Assembly: GCA_013397115.1 (NCBI GenBank)
Contig: VWZW01006285.1
Location: 299,567 to 363,566, forward strand
Length of the DNA stretch: 64,000 nucleotides
Direction: 5' to 3'
Source: Edolisoma coerulescens
Taxonomy: Eukaryota; Chordata; Aves; Passeriformes; Campephagidae
Both the position numbers and the translations under genes were made by a program. The notes beneath the pieces were generated by a model. That model saw only the letters and a program-made list of their open reading frames with translations, did not search any database and was not told the DNA's origin. Shown piece by piece: positions 11,341-24,449 of the stretch (its first letter is position 1; each line of letters opens with the position of its first letter).

Positions 11341-14300
11341 GGATCGGGTTTAGCCCCGGGGTGGAGGTGCCCCAAAGGTCTGGACCCCAAAAACCAGCGT
11401 GGTGCAGGCAGGGCAGGGTCCAGGTGGTCCCAAAGTGCCAGAAGGATCCTCAAAATGGGCACAAAAATGCAGAGAGAGGCAGCACTGGAGGGAATTCTCT
11501 CACCATGATCCGGATCCACAGCCAGGAATTAGTTTGGAACTCTTCCTCAGCCTTCAGGGAGCAGCAGCCCATGGGGGTTTTTGGAATTAATGTCCACCCT
11601 GGCCATGTCCTCAATCCTGGGGCACAACCGACTCTGTCCCCCAGCACAGCCCAAGTCCTGCTGCCCTGGGGGCTCCAGCTGGGAACAACTGCACCGGGAT
11701 TTGTGCCAAAAACGGGGCTTTTGGTTAAAGGGGGATCCCGGGGCCTCATTGCACTGAATGGGGGATCCATCCCTCTCCGTCCTTCCACTGCTTGTGTGGG
11801 ATCCAAATTCTGAGAGGATGCGTGGAAGTGGTGGAAAGCAGCAACCAGAAGGCCGTTCTGGAGGAGATTTGGTGCTGGATGAAGGGAATGTGTCTGAGCA
11901 CCTGCGTGGGCTCCTGCAGAGGGGCTGCGGGGGCGCTCAGGGTGCCCCAAGGCAGGGACTCCCCACGGGTGTGCTCCGGCACCGTGATGGGCACAGAGCC
12001 CGGTTTTGCACGGTTTTGGTTTTATAGGAGAGGAATAAAAACCTCAGAGCAGCCCAGGAGTGTCAGAGCCCGAGGAGCAGCAGGAGAGGGAGGGTTTTGC
12101 AGGACCTGGGAACGTCTGGAAGGCTCTGCCTGGAGTGTCCCCGTGGTGTTTTTGCTGCTCTGCCTCTGCTTTTCCTGTTAATTCCCAGACGTGGCAGAGC
12201 AGGGACTTTGTTCTCATCCAGGGAGAGCCGAGCTCGTGGATGCTGCTGTGATGAAAGCGTGATAATTAAGGGCTGATGAATTTCCCTCTGCTGCATTTCC
12301 TGCGCTGGGCGCTCCAGAACCTGCACAGCAATTTCAGGTCGGGGTTTCAGCAGAGGCTCAGCCCCGCTCACAGAGTTTCCTTGTCTGAGAACTGGAAGGA
12401 TTACAGCAATAACCGCTGTCAGTGTTTTTCTCATTTAAACAAATAAAGCTGACAAATGCTGAAGTTCTCTGCAGCTCTGTTGTGTTTAGTACACGGAGAG
12501 CAATTATTCATCTGCTGCCAGCGTCGGTCTGCGCGCAGCTTGAGCATCCAGCAGAGCCCATTAGCATTTCAGTGCCAGAGCCAGCACTTGATATTCCGAG
12601 CGGCTCTACTGTAAAACAAAAGATGATGGTTCTAATTTGCACAATAATTTAAAGGGTTGGGCTCGCAGTGCTTATTAGAGTTATTGGAGTCGCAGGTAAA
12701 ATGTTGTTTATGAGGTGCCTGGTTTTATTTGCACGGGTTTTTCAGCCGGTGTCGCTCCCCCTGAACGATCTTCCCGGCGTTTCTCGAGGTGCAGAGGGAG
12801 GGGGGGATGTGTTTGCTGGTGAAATACAGGGGTGATAAATGAAGAATACTCCTCTCCTCCCAAAAGGTTTCCTTTCTATCGTTGTTCCTAAAACAAATGG
12901 AAATAGCTGTACTTTCTCCATAAACAAAGCACAACTTCCCCCAAAGACCCCAGGCTCTCCAGAGGTCCCGTCCAGCTCCGGCAATTCCGAGATTCTGCAG
13001 TTTTGGACGCATTTATTTTGTCTATGGGTAAATTGGGAGGCCTTTAAGAGGACCTGAATTCCTACCTGGCCCATTCTCGAAACGCTGAACCACCAGCTTC
13101 CCCAAACCCTGTGCTCTTTGTTTGCCACATTAAATGCAGGCTGATTTATTGATTAATTAAAGGCCATGTCAATGAAAGGAAGAGCTGGGCTGGAGAATAT
13201 TCCACCTTAATAAATCTGGAGCTGTAAATGCCTGAATTCACTGACGCTTGCTCAGAAATTTGCAGCACCCAGGAGCCAAGAAATGGCTTCAGCTTCTCCA
13301 AAATTCATCATCAAGTGATGATTTTTTGTTTGGAATCAGAATGCTGTCGTTGTGAGCAGGGGCTGTGCTGGGGGAGCTCCCACACCTCTGCTTCCCTTTG
13401 CTGCTTCCCCAAATGCCCAGAGCAGCTCAGGAGCAGGACCTGGGTGTGTGAGCAGGGTCAGCACAGCTCGGGATAATCCAGAGAGCATTTTCCCCCCAGG
13501 AAGCTGCTCCTTGGAGGTGGGAGTGGCTGGTGGGATCCCAAACCTTCAGCCAGGGCAGCCCTGCTCTGTCAGCAGCACTCAGATCCCCTCTGAGGGAATT
13601 CACTGGAGCTTCTCTTACCTTAAACCTGGACAGATCTCTCAGCAAAACATTTTGGTGCCAGAATCCGAGGATTTGTGGCTGGCGGAGCTGGGATGGTTCC
13701 GTTGAGGGGGTTCATTTTCCTGGCAGGGTCTCTGGCAGAGCCTTTGTTCCTCAGGGTTTGTTGTCACCGTGTCAGGAAATAAAGGGAGGCTTTGTAAACA
13801 GTTTTGTTAAAAACGGCAGCAACACGGGGAAAACAAAATGCAAATAAAAGCAGCCAGGAAAGCTGTGTTTGTTTGTTGCAGGGGGAATAAATATTTGAGG
13901 GACTGAAGGGATTCTTGAGACAAGTCAGGGAGCTGTCAAGGGTTTGTCCCTGTCTTTTGGTTTCACTGTAAGCCAGGCTTAAGGAAAAGGAGTAAAAATC
14001 CCCTTTTGCTGTTGCTGGGAAAGCATCAAATATTCTGTATTTTTTATAGAATTTAAAGCTTGTCTGAGCTTCCCCTCTCTGGAGCATCCCCAGTGAACCC
14101 CGTCCCTCCTCTTGCCAGAGGAGCACAGTGACTTCCCAGAGCCTTTGAGCAGCGGATGCCCAGCTGTTAATGATGCCTGAGATTAAGTGGAAGCCAATTT
14201 TTATGGAGTTCAGGTTTAGAATTCTTGCTGCTTTATAAACTCCACAGGCATGAAATACGGTGAGATTGGGTTTGCCTCCATTTCCAGTGGAGGGGAAATA

Positions 14301-14877
14301 ACTGTCTGGGGACTGCACCGGAGGAGAGAGGAGGAAGAACACGGCGTGAATGTTTTCTGTTTTCATTTAATGTTTTCCTGACTCTTTCGAATGGTTCCCA
14401 GCGCCTCTGAACCGGGGTTTGGATTGGATTTCCTCTCCCAGGGCTGTCGTGCCAAGGTGGCTGCAGGTCTGGGGAATATCCCAGGGGTGTGAGGTCTGGA
14501 ATTCACCTTTGGGCTCTGTCTGAAGGGCCGCGGTGCTCAGCCTGCCCTGTGCTCGAGGGAGGTTTGCAAGGGCACAGAGATGTCAGACATTTTTATTGTA
14601 CATTATCAAATTCCAGACAAACATCCTGGGCGAAGGAGGCACCGGGGATGAGGGTTCTGAGGGAGGTGTTGCAAAGACCCCGGTGTCATTCCTGGAGCTC
14701 AGTGCATTATGACCTGCTCATCTCACAGAATTTAATTAGTGGCCGTACATCATTGTGCGAGTAATTACAGCTTTGCCCTGATTGAAAACCTTGTTTTGTT
14801 GATCTAAAGGACAGGTTTGGGTCCCTCAGCCTCACCCCACTGCCTGTCCCTGCTGATCCTCTGCCTCTCCCCCTCAG

Positions 14878-15021
14878 GGCTGAAGGTCCGGGAGGTTTCC
14901 ATCAACGTGACGAGGCAGCAGGTGGAGGATTTCCATGGCCCGGAGGATTACTGGTGCCAGTGCGTGGCCTGGAGCCACCTGGGCACCTCCAAGAGCAGGA
15001 AGGCGTCCGTGCGCATCGCTT
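14878..15021 (+). CDS. UNC5D: UNC5D exon 3: second half of Ig1
   Basis: 144 bp, phase 1 in and phase 1 out. It encodes GLKVREVSINVTRQQVEDF and then HGPEDYWCQCVAWSHLGTS to VRIA. The paired cysteines in WCQCVAW close the Ig1 disulphide and the extra UNC5-type disulphide with FKCNG of exon 2. NVT (around 14904-14912) is a potential N-glycosylation site. The SHLGTSKSRKASVRIA end is typical of UNC5D, where UNC5B and C have SSAGTTKSR. The acceptor is CCCCTCAG and the donor T|GTGAGT; the last T joins AT of exon 4 to make the Tyr of AYLRKNFEQDP. Confidence 0.97.
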
Positions 15022-15699
15022 GTGAGTGAATCCCGCTTTTCCAGGGGTTTGAGGGGTGGGAATGCTGGATTTGGGGTTAAATATCCAGGGATGTGGTCAG
15101 GCACCACTGTCTGTACAAACCCTCCCCATGGGATACTGCAGGAACATCCCAGGAACCACAGGTGTCAGCAGAGGAAAAAACATCCCTCCTTTCTTGGGAC
15201 AAAGCCATCCCCAAGAGAGCCGAGGCTGCCACGGGAATCCTGGCATTCCTGCAGGGCACTGAGCTGGCGGTGGCTGGGAACAAAGGATGGAGCTGCTGCC
15301 CCTGGAGACTTTTAGGGAAGGGGGGTGATCCTCCACTTGTGATGTCCTTGGTGTGCTGCTGGGAGCTGCACAAAGGGAAATGCACCCAGTGCCCCCAGAG
15401 GGACTGCAGAGGGACAGCCCCGAGCACAGCTGTCACCGGGAGCTGTGGAGCTGCTCCAAGCCTCATCCCATCCTTGGAATCAGACCTGGGATGTTTTCCT
15501 GACAGAACCAGAGCCTGACACCAGCGGGAAATTCAGGGATTGCTTCCCCCAGTCTGTGGTGAACCCTTTTCCTTTAACCCCCAGCTCAGGTCTCCCCTTT
15601 CCAGCCTGCACAGAGCTGGGAGAAATGGAGAGCACAGGGAGAAACCCTGAAGGGAGACTTTCCAGGGAGTGTTCCAGCAGTTCTTGACAACATAAAATG

Positions 15700-15930
15700 G
15701 TGCCTTTCAACAGGACAAACATTTAACAGGATAAACCAAACATTTGCCAGAAGTAAAAGGACAGTGTAAGGAAAGCCTCATTTCATTAATGGCGGATTTT
15801 TTTGTTGGCTGATTCAGTCTGAATGTCTAAATACGGGTAAATTCAATTTTTTATGTCACTGCATTAACTGTCATAACACTGAGCTAATAATTCCCCTGCA
15901 CTGCCGAGCTGAAAGGACCTTTATCTGAAT
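15700..15930. other. Possible conserved noncoding element in intron 3
   Basis: An AT-rich block with almost no CpG, containing CATTTCATTAATGGCGGA, TGTCACTGCATTAACTGTCA and GAGCTAATAATTCC. ATTA/TAAT cores resemble homeodomain sites. It contrasts with GC-rich, repeat-rich sequence on both sides. Conservation cannot be tested from one sequence, so this is only a candidate. Confidence 0.25.
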
Positions 15931-17182
15931 TGAATTTTTATTGACTTTTCTCTGCACTGTGATTTCCCAGCCCCACAAAATGGCAATTTGAGCCAAGCTC
16001 AGCGTGAGCAGGAGCAGGAGGAGCCGTGTGCTGGGGCTTTTAAACCCCTCACTGTGGGACCAGTTCTTCTTCCCAGTGCCCCAGAGACCCCATTAACCCC
16101 ACACTGCTCTGGAGAGGCTCTTCAGCTCATTCTGGAGTCTTCTGAGGGTGCCTGGAGGCTTTGTGTGGGAGCTGAGCTCCTCTCTGCCCGTTCCTGTGCT
16201 GTTCCTGCTCAAAGCCGAGTGTTCTGATGGGAAAAGCAGCAATTCCGGGGGGCAGAGGTGAAGGGGCTCCTCAGGCACAGCAGAAGCTGCAGCAGGAACA
16301 TCCTGGGGCACGGATTTATGGCGTGGGGAGCATCCTGGGAGGATCAGGGATGAGACCCTGCAGGTCCAGTCTCTGGCAGAACCCCGAACGTCCTCGCAGC
16401 ACCACTGGGATGTGCACCGAGGAACCAGAGACTTTACTTCATCCTTCTTTTTTTCTATTTTGCACTGAAACCCCGAAGTTTCTGAATTGTGAGTCGAGTC
16501 CACAGTGTTGCAGCACTTTATATTTCTCTGAAGAAGCAGGTGAATATTTCTTTGTGATAGCAGGGAAGGCAGAGCAAACGGATCCTGCTCCGTTTTTCAT
16601 CCCAATAAAGGCATTTGCAGGCACGAGTGCAGCCGGGCTGTTAATGAATGCCTTTTTAAAGAGAGCGCTGGAAAAGATATTGGTTATCTGGGGGGGAAAA
16701 AATCAGCATTAACAAAGAGTCATGGAAAGGAGAGTGCAGGCACTGAGAGCATCTTCCTGCAGCGAGCAGCTGGCTCAGATAAGTCCTGATGCGTTTTGTG
16801 AAGTATCTGGGAGCGATGGGCAGGCGCTGCAGTGCCAGGGCTCCATTTCATCAGAGCAGGGCAGGGAATTGAGGCAGTAAATCCCCGCTGTGGAGCCTGA
16901 GACAGCGGGGACACGATGAGAGCTCCTAATGGAACACCCTCGAGCAGCGAGGCGCATTCCCGAGGGTTTGCTGTGCTTCCACAGCAAGGGAACTCCCCAG
17001 ATTCCCGGGCATGTCCGGGATCCAGTGATCCCAGCTGGATCCAGCTTTCTCTGTGTCTGTTCTGGTCTGCCCAGACACCCCGAGGTGCTGCAGCAGCTCT
17101 GGGACATTTCTTAACCTCAGTTATCACCTGGGCAGCGGTATCTGGAGTGGAGCAGTTTGTCCCCAGCGTGGAATCAGGTCAC

Positions 17183-17245
17183 AGGTTGGACTTGATGATT
17201 TCAAAGGTCTTCTCCAACCCAATTCATTCTGTGGTTCTGTGAATG
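17183..17245 (+). mobile_element. CR1-like LINE 3' end
   Basis: GGTTGGACTTGATGATTTCA, then AAGGTCTTCTCCAACCCAAT and TCATTCTGTGGTTCTGTGAA, reads like the terminal 3' segment of avian CR1, ending in its ATTCTGTG-type tail. Only the last 60 or so bases are recognisable. Confidence 0.8.
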
Positions 17246-17622
17246 GCCCCCTGCCCTTCCTCCCTCTCCCTGCAGCTTTCAGGGTGAGATGTGAGCAGAT
17301 CAGGGCATCAGACACTGCTCTGAGCAGGCCAGGCCTGGATTCACTGAGTTCCCACAGCACCCTCGGGATCCCACGGTGTTCCTGCACTGAACTCCCCAGT
17401 TTTGGGAAGGCGCTGGAGATGGGATGGGTGCACGGCTGGAACCTCGGGGCTGGGGATTCTGGCATCGGTTGTGTCCAACACAGATGGGTTTGGGGAGTGG
17501 AGAAACGGGAATGCAGCTGGAGATGATGGGATCCCGGGATCCAGGCGGGTGGCTCAGCCTGCAGCCCGGAGCTTTGGGGCAGGAATGCCAATCGTGATGA
17601 ATTCTTGCGTCCAACCCTGCAG

Positions 17623-17726
17623 ATCTGCGGAAGAACTTCGAGCAAGACCCCCAGGGCAAGGAGGTTCCCATCGAGGGGATGATTGTCCTGCACTGCCGGC
17701 CCCCCGAGGGTGTCCCCGCGGCCGAG
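17623..17726 (+). CDS. UNC5D: UNC5D exon 4: start of Ig2
   Basis: 104 bp, entered in phase 1 and left in phase 0. It encodes (Y)LRKNFEQDPQGKEVPIEG, then MIVLHCRPPEGVPAAE. The LHCRPPEGVP segment carries the first Ig2 cysteine and is nearly invariant in the family. The Ig2 fold is split at GAG|GTG, which joins to VEWLKNEEP of exon 5. The acceptor is CCTGCAG and the donor GAG|GTGAGG. Ig2, with Ig1, contributes to netrin binding in UNC5 receptors. Confidence 0.97.
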
Positions 17727-18707
17727 GTGAGGTTTGGGATGGGCACAGGGGGGCACAAGAAAAGCTTTGGGTTGGGGGAAGGATGGGGGAAGCAAAGGGC
17801 TCAGCTCCCGTGGGGTACTGGACGTGTTGGTCCCAGTGCTCTTCTCCCCCAGAACGCCTCAAGTGTCCTTTTTTGATTCGCTAGGTTTTCAAAAGCACGT
17901 GTTTTTATTCCAATTCTGAACTGTTTGCTGAGAAATCCTGGTTTTCAGACAATTTTCAAGTCCTGTGCTTCCAAACCAAAAGCAGATTGTTGCAGATATT
18001 CCCAGGAATTACTTTTCTCCTTGAAAAACAAGACAGAGAAAAAGGCAAACCTAAAAATATTACGATAAATGGTTGCTGGGGAGAGAAAATCTGCTGCAAG
18101 TAATAATTTGGTGGGGTTTGGCTTAGCTTTAAACAGGCTTTTTGTGACGAGAGCTGGATCTTAACAGGAAAACAACGGGGATGCCTTAAAATGGCAATAA
18201 CCAGGCTGCTCGTGGAGGGGCAGGTTCAAAGTGGGTCGTGTTTAAAAATCTGCTGCAGGCGCCATAAAAAACCCAAGGAAACGTTGCATTTCTGATTGCA
18301 CCCTGCAGTTCTCCCCAGCACCTTCTGGGGAGTGAGAGCAGGGATCACTCAGGAGTTGTTTCTGCCCCTTATCCCCGCCGTGGCTGGGGTTGGTAATAAT
18401 GGGAGGAAGAAAAGGAAAATAAACTGCAGAGAAATGTGTGCTTTTAGTTAATGAGAAGGGTCTGGAGCAGCTGTCCCTGGAAATACAGAGGAGAAATGCA
18501 GAGACACCATCAGTGAGGCAGAAGTGCTAAAGGAGAGGAAAATGAGGCAGAAATGGGCTCAGTGAGTGGCTGGATTGGTATCCAGGTTTGTGCCATGCAT
18601 TACCCTGTCAGTCCAATTTCTGCTCCGACCTTCTCCTCGGCTCCGTGGTATTTTCACTCATTACCAGAAAAATGGATGTTGCATTACAGAGAATTGCCAG
18701 AATTGCT

Positions 18708-18823
18708 GAATGTGTGCTCTGGAAAATGGATCTGTTTTGTAGACAAAACAAACCTCCGAAGGTGTGAATGTGTCCTCTGGAAAATGGATCTCTTTTGCAG
18801 ACAAAACAAACATCCAAAGGTGT
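18708..18823. repeat. 58-bp tandem duplication
   Basis: Two head-to-tail copies (18708-18765 and 18766-18823), each starting GAATGTGT and containing CTCTGGAAAATGGATCT and GACAAAACAAAC, differ at only a few positions. This indicates a fairly recent local duplication. Confidence 0.95.
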
Positions 18824-19603
18824 AACTCCCTAAACATCCTTGGTCTGTTTGAATTTTACTGGGAATTTCAGAGTTCTTTGAACTGGCAGCTTTACATCCC
18901 CCAATTAAACAGGGAGTCTGTCTTCTATGGAAGGTAGGAATTATGTCCCATGAACACCTGACATTTTAACTGCTTGCTCCAGATAAAAATGGTGGAGTTC
19001 CCAACGAACCCTGATTTACTGCTGTTGACAGTAAAATTGTTATTGCTGCTAATAAAGCTGGTAAATCTCACCAGGTCAGATTTGCTTTGCCCAATAAAAT
19101 GTCCCATAAAGGCTCAGGCTAATTCTGGGCTCATCAAGGTAAAGAGTCTGCTGGAAATAATTCAGTGTCTTTAGAAAGTGGGTTAAGCTGGTTAAAGCAG
19201 CCCTGGCTCTGGGCTGGGGGGATAAACTCAGCTTTATTTCCAAGTTTAAGGACAGCCTGCCCTGTTTAACTCATGGCTGGGGAATAACTGAGCCTCCAAG
19301 GCTCCCTCAGCGATTGTTCCATGGGTGCTGAGCAGTGCTGAGGGTTCCAAACCCCAGAGCTGGCAGCGAATCCGTGGTTCTGATCCAAGAATTTATTTCA
19401 TTAGAGTTTGGATGCAGCCCTGGGTGGAAACATAAGGCTGGAAATAACTCGGGACAAAGGAGCTCGTGTTGTGTTTCATGAGATGCAGAGTGGGCCCTGA
19501 TTGGGGCATTGTCGGTGTCTGTTCAACCCAAAGAGAGCTGGAAACAAGGGGGAGGAGGCTCCAGCCCCTTCCCTGCTCTGTGCCAGAGCCTCTCCCTTGG
19601 GGA

Positions 19604-19855
19604 GAATTTGGTTATTCCAAGTGCAGAACCTCAGGAACATTGTCAGAGTTTGGTTATTCAGAGTGCAGAACCTCAGGAATGCTGTCAGAGTTTGGTTATT
19701 CCGAGTGCAGAACCTCAGGAACATTGTTGGAGTTTGGTTATTCCGAGTGCAGAGCTTCAGGAACATTGTTGGAGTTTGGTTATTCTGAGTGCAGAGCTTC
19801 AGGAACATTGTTGGAGTTTGGTTATTCCGAGTGCAGAGCTTCAGGAACGCTGTTT
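19604..19855. repeat. 42-bp minisatellite, 6 copies
   Basis: Six units, each with TTTGGTTATTC then GAGTGCAGA then CTTCAGGAACATTGTTGGA or a close variant. The unit is exactly 14 codons, so several frames stay open on both strands and give repetitive pseudo-peptides. Copies 3-6 are more alike than copies 1-2. Confidence 0.95.
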
Positions 19856-22800
19856 TCCCAAAATCCAAACGCATTCCCTGTGCTGGCCACCGCCCCTCAC
19901 GAATCCGTTCCCGGCAGTGGCTGGAAGGGCTCTGAGCGTTCCCTGCAGTTCAGACTCTTCACCCCTGGAGAGAAACCCCAGTTCAGCCCAGTTAGTTACG
20001 GGAACCAGCCCCATTATCAGGGATGTAAATCTTCTTCCCTGGAGTTGTTCCTTCTGGATCCTGGAGGTGCCGAAACTCTCTTCAACCTAAGGCCAGAAGC
20101 GTTAAAATAAATGTTCTTAACCTACCCCACACTTTGATGTGAAAATTCCTGTCATCAGCCCTGAGGGTGCAGAAGGCAGGGATATTTTCCAGTGATGGCT
20201 GGCACAGTTTCCTTGGAATTACCTTGGAATTACCTCCCCAGGAGGGAGAACCTCTCTTTTCCACTGTTCCTCTCCTCATTTCTGGTCACTGCTCTGATCC
20301 TCTCACCTGGTGCTGATGTTTCCTTGGCCAGATCCGAGTGAGTGGCTCCCAGCAGCTCTCAGTGCTTGCAATGAAATGTTTCATCCTCTCCCAGGGGTGC
20401 TGATGCCGTTGTGTGCCCTCGGGGCCACCCCTCCCCGTGCCTTTGAGCAGGAAAAGGGATTTACCTGAGCAGCGTCCTGGGGGTTGCACAGGCCAGTGGT
20501 GCCCCTCTGTGCCAATCCCATTATTCAGTTATTTATTTGTGGGGATTTCTTTGTGGGGTGGGACAGCAGGGCTGGATCACACAGGGATCCAAACCAGACC
20601 TCCCAGGGAGGGTCTTTAGGGAGGGTTCCTGCAAATGAGTTTTGTTGGGAGCGGTGTCTGTTCCTGCCATCTGTTCCAGAATGAGGGAGGCTTCCAGCAG
20701 CAGTGGGAACACCCAGATTAAGTTTGCTTTTACACGTGTTCATTTCTGCACACAGCAAGTGGAAAATCAGTTGGGAGAATAAGGATTAAGGGGCTGGACC
20801 CACAGTTTGAGCACGAAAATGAAGTGAAAATTGCTTAAAACTCAGCTCGTGGAAATGAATTTCCCAGCAATGGCAGCTCGTGTGACTCCGGGGCTGCTCT
20901 GCTCACACGGTTCAGTTTGGTAAATGGTCTTTAAGCTGAGTAACACAGCAGTGGGAGCAAAATCCAGGGATTACAAACAGGGAGCAGCAAAATTCCAGCT
21001 CAGCTCTTCCAGGGCTGCCTCGGGAGCCCCAATCCCTGCTGCCCTCAGCCCCTCTGCAGCCCACCCTGGATTTATTTCTGCTTTGGGAGCAGGTTTCCCA
21101 TCTCCAGAGCTCTCCTCTGCAAATCAGGCAGAGAGGGCTTTGTGGGCACCCTGGGTGCATCACCACAGCAGTAAGAGAGGAAGAAAACCCAACTCCTGGC
21201 ACTGGGCAGGCTGGAAAAGGCTTTTAAATCCTCTTCTCATGCATTTACATAGCAAGCAGAGAGAGCTGGTGAGCAGCTGTGCTTGCAGGCATCAGCACCC
21301 AACCCAAATAAATTCAGTTTTTATGAGTTAAGCATCGAAATGAAAAAGAAAATTCAGCATTTAAATAGAGCAGCTGAAAATCCCCTGCTGTAGCAAATGT
21401 TGATTCAACTCTCACAGAGTCTCTGCTGGCACGGGCTCGGTGGGACCGGAGCCATTCCTTTCACTATTGATGTGGAGCTGGCCTGGGGAGGAGTCGGCTC
21501 GGGGTTCCAGTCCCTCGGCAGCCCCTCCCCAGGGAGATATTTATTAATAATTGTGTGCAGGAATTGCGTCCTTCGGCTCGGGGCGGGCTCCTGAGGGACA
21601 GGGGGGACCCTCAGGGATCCAGGTGGGGACCTGGCCTTGGACCCCTGGGCCCGACTGCATCCCTGGGGGTGTTTCACTCCACGGGGCTCAGAGGGAATAA
21701 TTCTGATTTTGTCATTGCTGAAAATGAGGGGGAAGGGAGGGAAGCTCCCTCAGAAACGTGGGTTGGGATGTTGATGTTGCCAGAGCCACAGTTCGGCCTG
21801 GCAGGTGCGGGTCTCTCTCCTCCCAGGCCGACCTCGCTCCCTGTGCCCAGCCGGTGCTTCGGGGGAATTTTGGGAAGGAATCTGGGGAGGGAAGAGGGGC
21901 TCCTCTGTCAGAAGGACGTTTTTAGATAGTGACATTTTTAGAGACATTTTTAGTGTTTGCCAGGGACCCCACACAGGCGGCGTTTCCTCCAGGGGCACCC
22001 GCTGCAGCTCCCCCTGAGCGCCGGCCCTCACACATCGCTCCGGTACCAGGGAGAAACCTGCACTCGGCCTAAACAGGTGCATTAAAAGAGCATCGAGTTA
22101 CTGAGGTGAAATGTTTCTCACCCTTGGGCTGTGCTGGTTTTTTGGTGTTTGCTGTGTTCTGTGCAGTTGTTTATGGTGCAGCTGTGTAAGTCTGGGTTAT
22201 TAGTCTGTGTCATTCCTTCAGCAGCTCCTCAGCTCCGAGGAGCCTCACACTGCTTTTAGATGACTTTTAGGGCACGTCCTTAACCTCCAGCCTGGCATAA
22301 AATGCCCCCTGTGTTCAGCCTGAGCGTGGCTGATAAATGGCTCCGTTCAGCTTGGAGGGGGTGAGAGGGAAACTGGGGCCAGTGAGGCCCAGCTGAGCCC
22401 ATTCAGAGCCGAGGGGACGCATGGGGAGCCCCAGCAGAGCTCAGAGCCTTCCCTGTTTGCTCCCCAGGGTCTCCTCTTCACTCATCCCAGTCCTGAGCAG
22501 GTTTATCAAGGGGCAATTGTGCAGCCCTGCCCGAGGTCAGCCCCTGCAGTCAGAACCTCAGGCCATGGGTCACCCAGCAAGTGGCACGGCTTGGGTTTGC
22601 TTCTTGTTCATGGAATTCTGACCTTTTTACAGGCACTGCTCCATTCTGTGCAGTACAATATAGAAAAAGAGCCTTTGTGCCTTCTCTTTCTTTCTCTCCT
22701 GAAGCGCATTTCATGACACATTATTTCCTTATCTTCTTAGCTGACCTTTTAGTCTTCCTTTAAATAGGTTTTCTCCAGTCTGTGCTCTCTTCAGTTTGTT

Positions 22801-24449
22801 GAAACTCTTCATTTTTTGGGGTGGGAGAGAAGACAAAACAAAAAGACTCGAGTGGTGCATGGCACTGACACTGTGTAGAAGAGTTGGGAATGCTCCCACG
22901 TTATGTAAAGTCCTGTAACCCTTCACTTGCAGGGTCAGAGAGACCCTTGCAGGAGTTCTCACCCGTGAGGCAGCCAGGTGAGGTCACTTCTCAGAGTTCT
23001 CAGCTTTAAATCCATCCCCCAAGTGCAGTGGAGAACGAGGCTGTGAGTTCCTAGATGGGCACAAAGCCCTCACCCCTGAGAAATCCCCGCTGCCTGTGAT
23101 GTTCTGTGTCCCAGCCCTGCCTCTGCGTGGTGCAGAGCTGCTCGCTCCCATTTCCCGACTGTCCAAAGCAGCTTTGGAGGGATTTCACATCCCTGATGCT
23201 GGCTGCTCACCCCCCTCACCCCCAGTGCCCCCCTGTGCTCTGCCAGAAGGGTTTTTCTCTCTCTGAGCCGGGAGGACTCGGAGCTGAGCTGGAGTCGGTG
23301 ACACGAGCGTTTCCCTCGGAGTGAGGAGTGGGGACAGCTCCGTTCTGTCACCCTGAGCAGCTCAGGAGGGCTCAGGGTGACTGACACGTCCTGCAGCAGT
23401 CAGCAAACACAATAAATTCCACCCTCCTCGCTGCTTCGCTGCTGGTAATTCCTTCCCACCGCCTGCTTCTCCCAGCCCCGGGGCTGTTGTCAGAGCAGGG
23501 CTGAGCTGTAACCTGGAAAATCCTTGGTCAACACCCATTTAATGAAGTTTGGGATAATCTCTGGGCTGTGTGTTCGGCCTTATTAGTGCCTCAGAGTGTA
23601 AAATATTAATTCTATTTGGTACAGGAGCAAAAAAAAAATGTGCTTTAGTAGCTGGTAATCCTTCAGGCAGGTGTCACGGGGTGCTGGGGGAGCGTCACTG
23701 CTGCCTCCTCCGCCGGTGACAAATGGGCTTTGGATTTCTCAGCTGTCAGGGCTTGTTCCTGCTTCATTCAGTGGGCTTGAAAATCGGGTTTTTAAATGTT
23801 TCCTCGATTGGACAGGGAGCTGCCATTTCCTGCACTGGAGCGAAGCTCCAGGAGTCGTCTGTGTCACTGGGTGAGGCCGGGGTTTGATGTGGAACTGGGA
23901 CGTGTGAAACCTGCAGGTGTGAGACCGAGAGTGCTGCCAAATGGGGCTGAAGCTGCCCCGGGGGGGTCATAAATTCTGTCACCACTGCTCCGTGCTGTCC
24001 CTTAGGAACGTCACTGCCCTGGTATTAAAGTGCCACATAAGCCCTGATATTAGAGATAAATGCTTGTAAACCTCAGGCTTTCAAACAAATGAACCCAAAC
24101 CCAACCTTCAGCTTGCTGGACTCTGCTTGTCTTTACCTGAGCGATGCTGAGGGGCTTGAGAGCTGCAGGGAGGAGCTGGGGGAGCCAATTCCCACCTGGA
24201 AGTGCTGGGATGGAGACGGGGAGCAGCAGCCAAGCCCACTGTGAGGCACGAGGTGCAAACCTGAGCCTTAAAACTCACCCTAAATGCCTTTCTTATGAAA
24301 AAACACTCAGACCAAATCTGGTATTTGAGCATTAGCAGGCACTCGCAGCTCTCCCTGCTCCTCCCGTCTGCTCTGCTTGTGGTGGAGTTTTCACGAGTTT
24401 CTGGTTCTTTTTGTTTGCTTGTTTTTTGTTTTGGGTTTGGGTTTCTTTT

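Larger units (their letters stand above)
10156..14877 (+). other. Intron 2
   Basis: 4.7 kb with GT-AG ends. It holds a 51-bp tandem array just behind the donor (10289-10541), an AT-rich stretch with a T run (about 10860-11190), a CR1-like fragment (11240-11340), and otherwise no structure I can identify. The longest open frame (minus strand, 200 codons, 13764-14366) shows no family resemblance and sits in low-CpG AT-rich intron. Confidence 0.85.
15022..17622 (+). other. Intron 3
   Basis: 2.6 kb, GT-AG. Contents: GC-rich sequence near exon 3, an AT-rich low-CpG block at about 15700-15930 that looks like a possible conserved noncoding element, and a short CR1-like 3' end at 17183-17245. No exon-like frame with family similarity was seen. 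Confidence 0.85.

Noticed and set aside
9607..11845. Similar strings at 9607-9650 and 11801-11845 (CTGAGAGGATG...GGAAGTGGTG) as a mobile element pair
   Set aside because: The shared part is only about 40 bp with mismatches and no ends, target duplications or further copies that I could see.
13764..14366. 200-codon minus-strand frame in intron 2
   Set aside because: No family similarity and low-complexity amino-acid composition; length is within chance for a 64-kb window.
19466..20110. 214-codon + strand frame with repeated EFGYSECR-type peptides
   Set aside because: It is produced by the 42-bp minisatellite, whose unit is 14 codons; similar frames are open on other strands and no splice or start context supports a gene.
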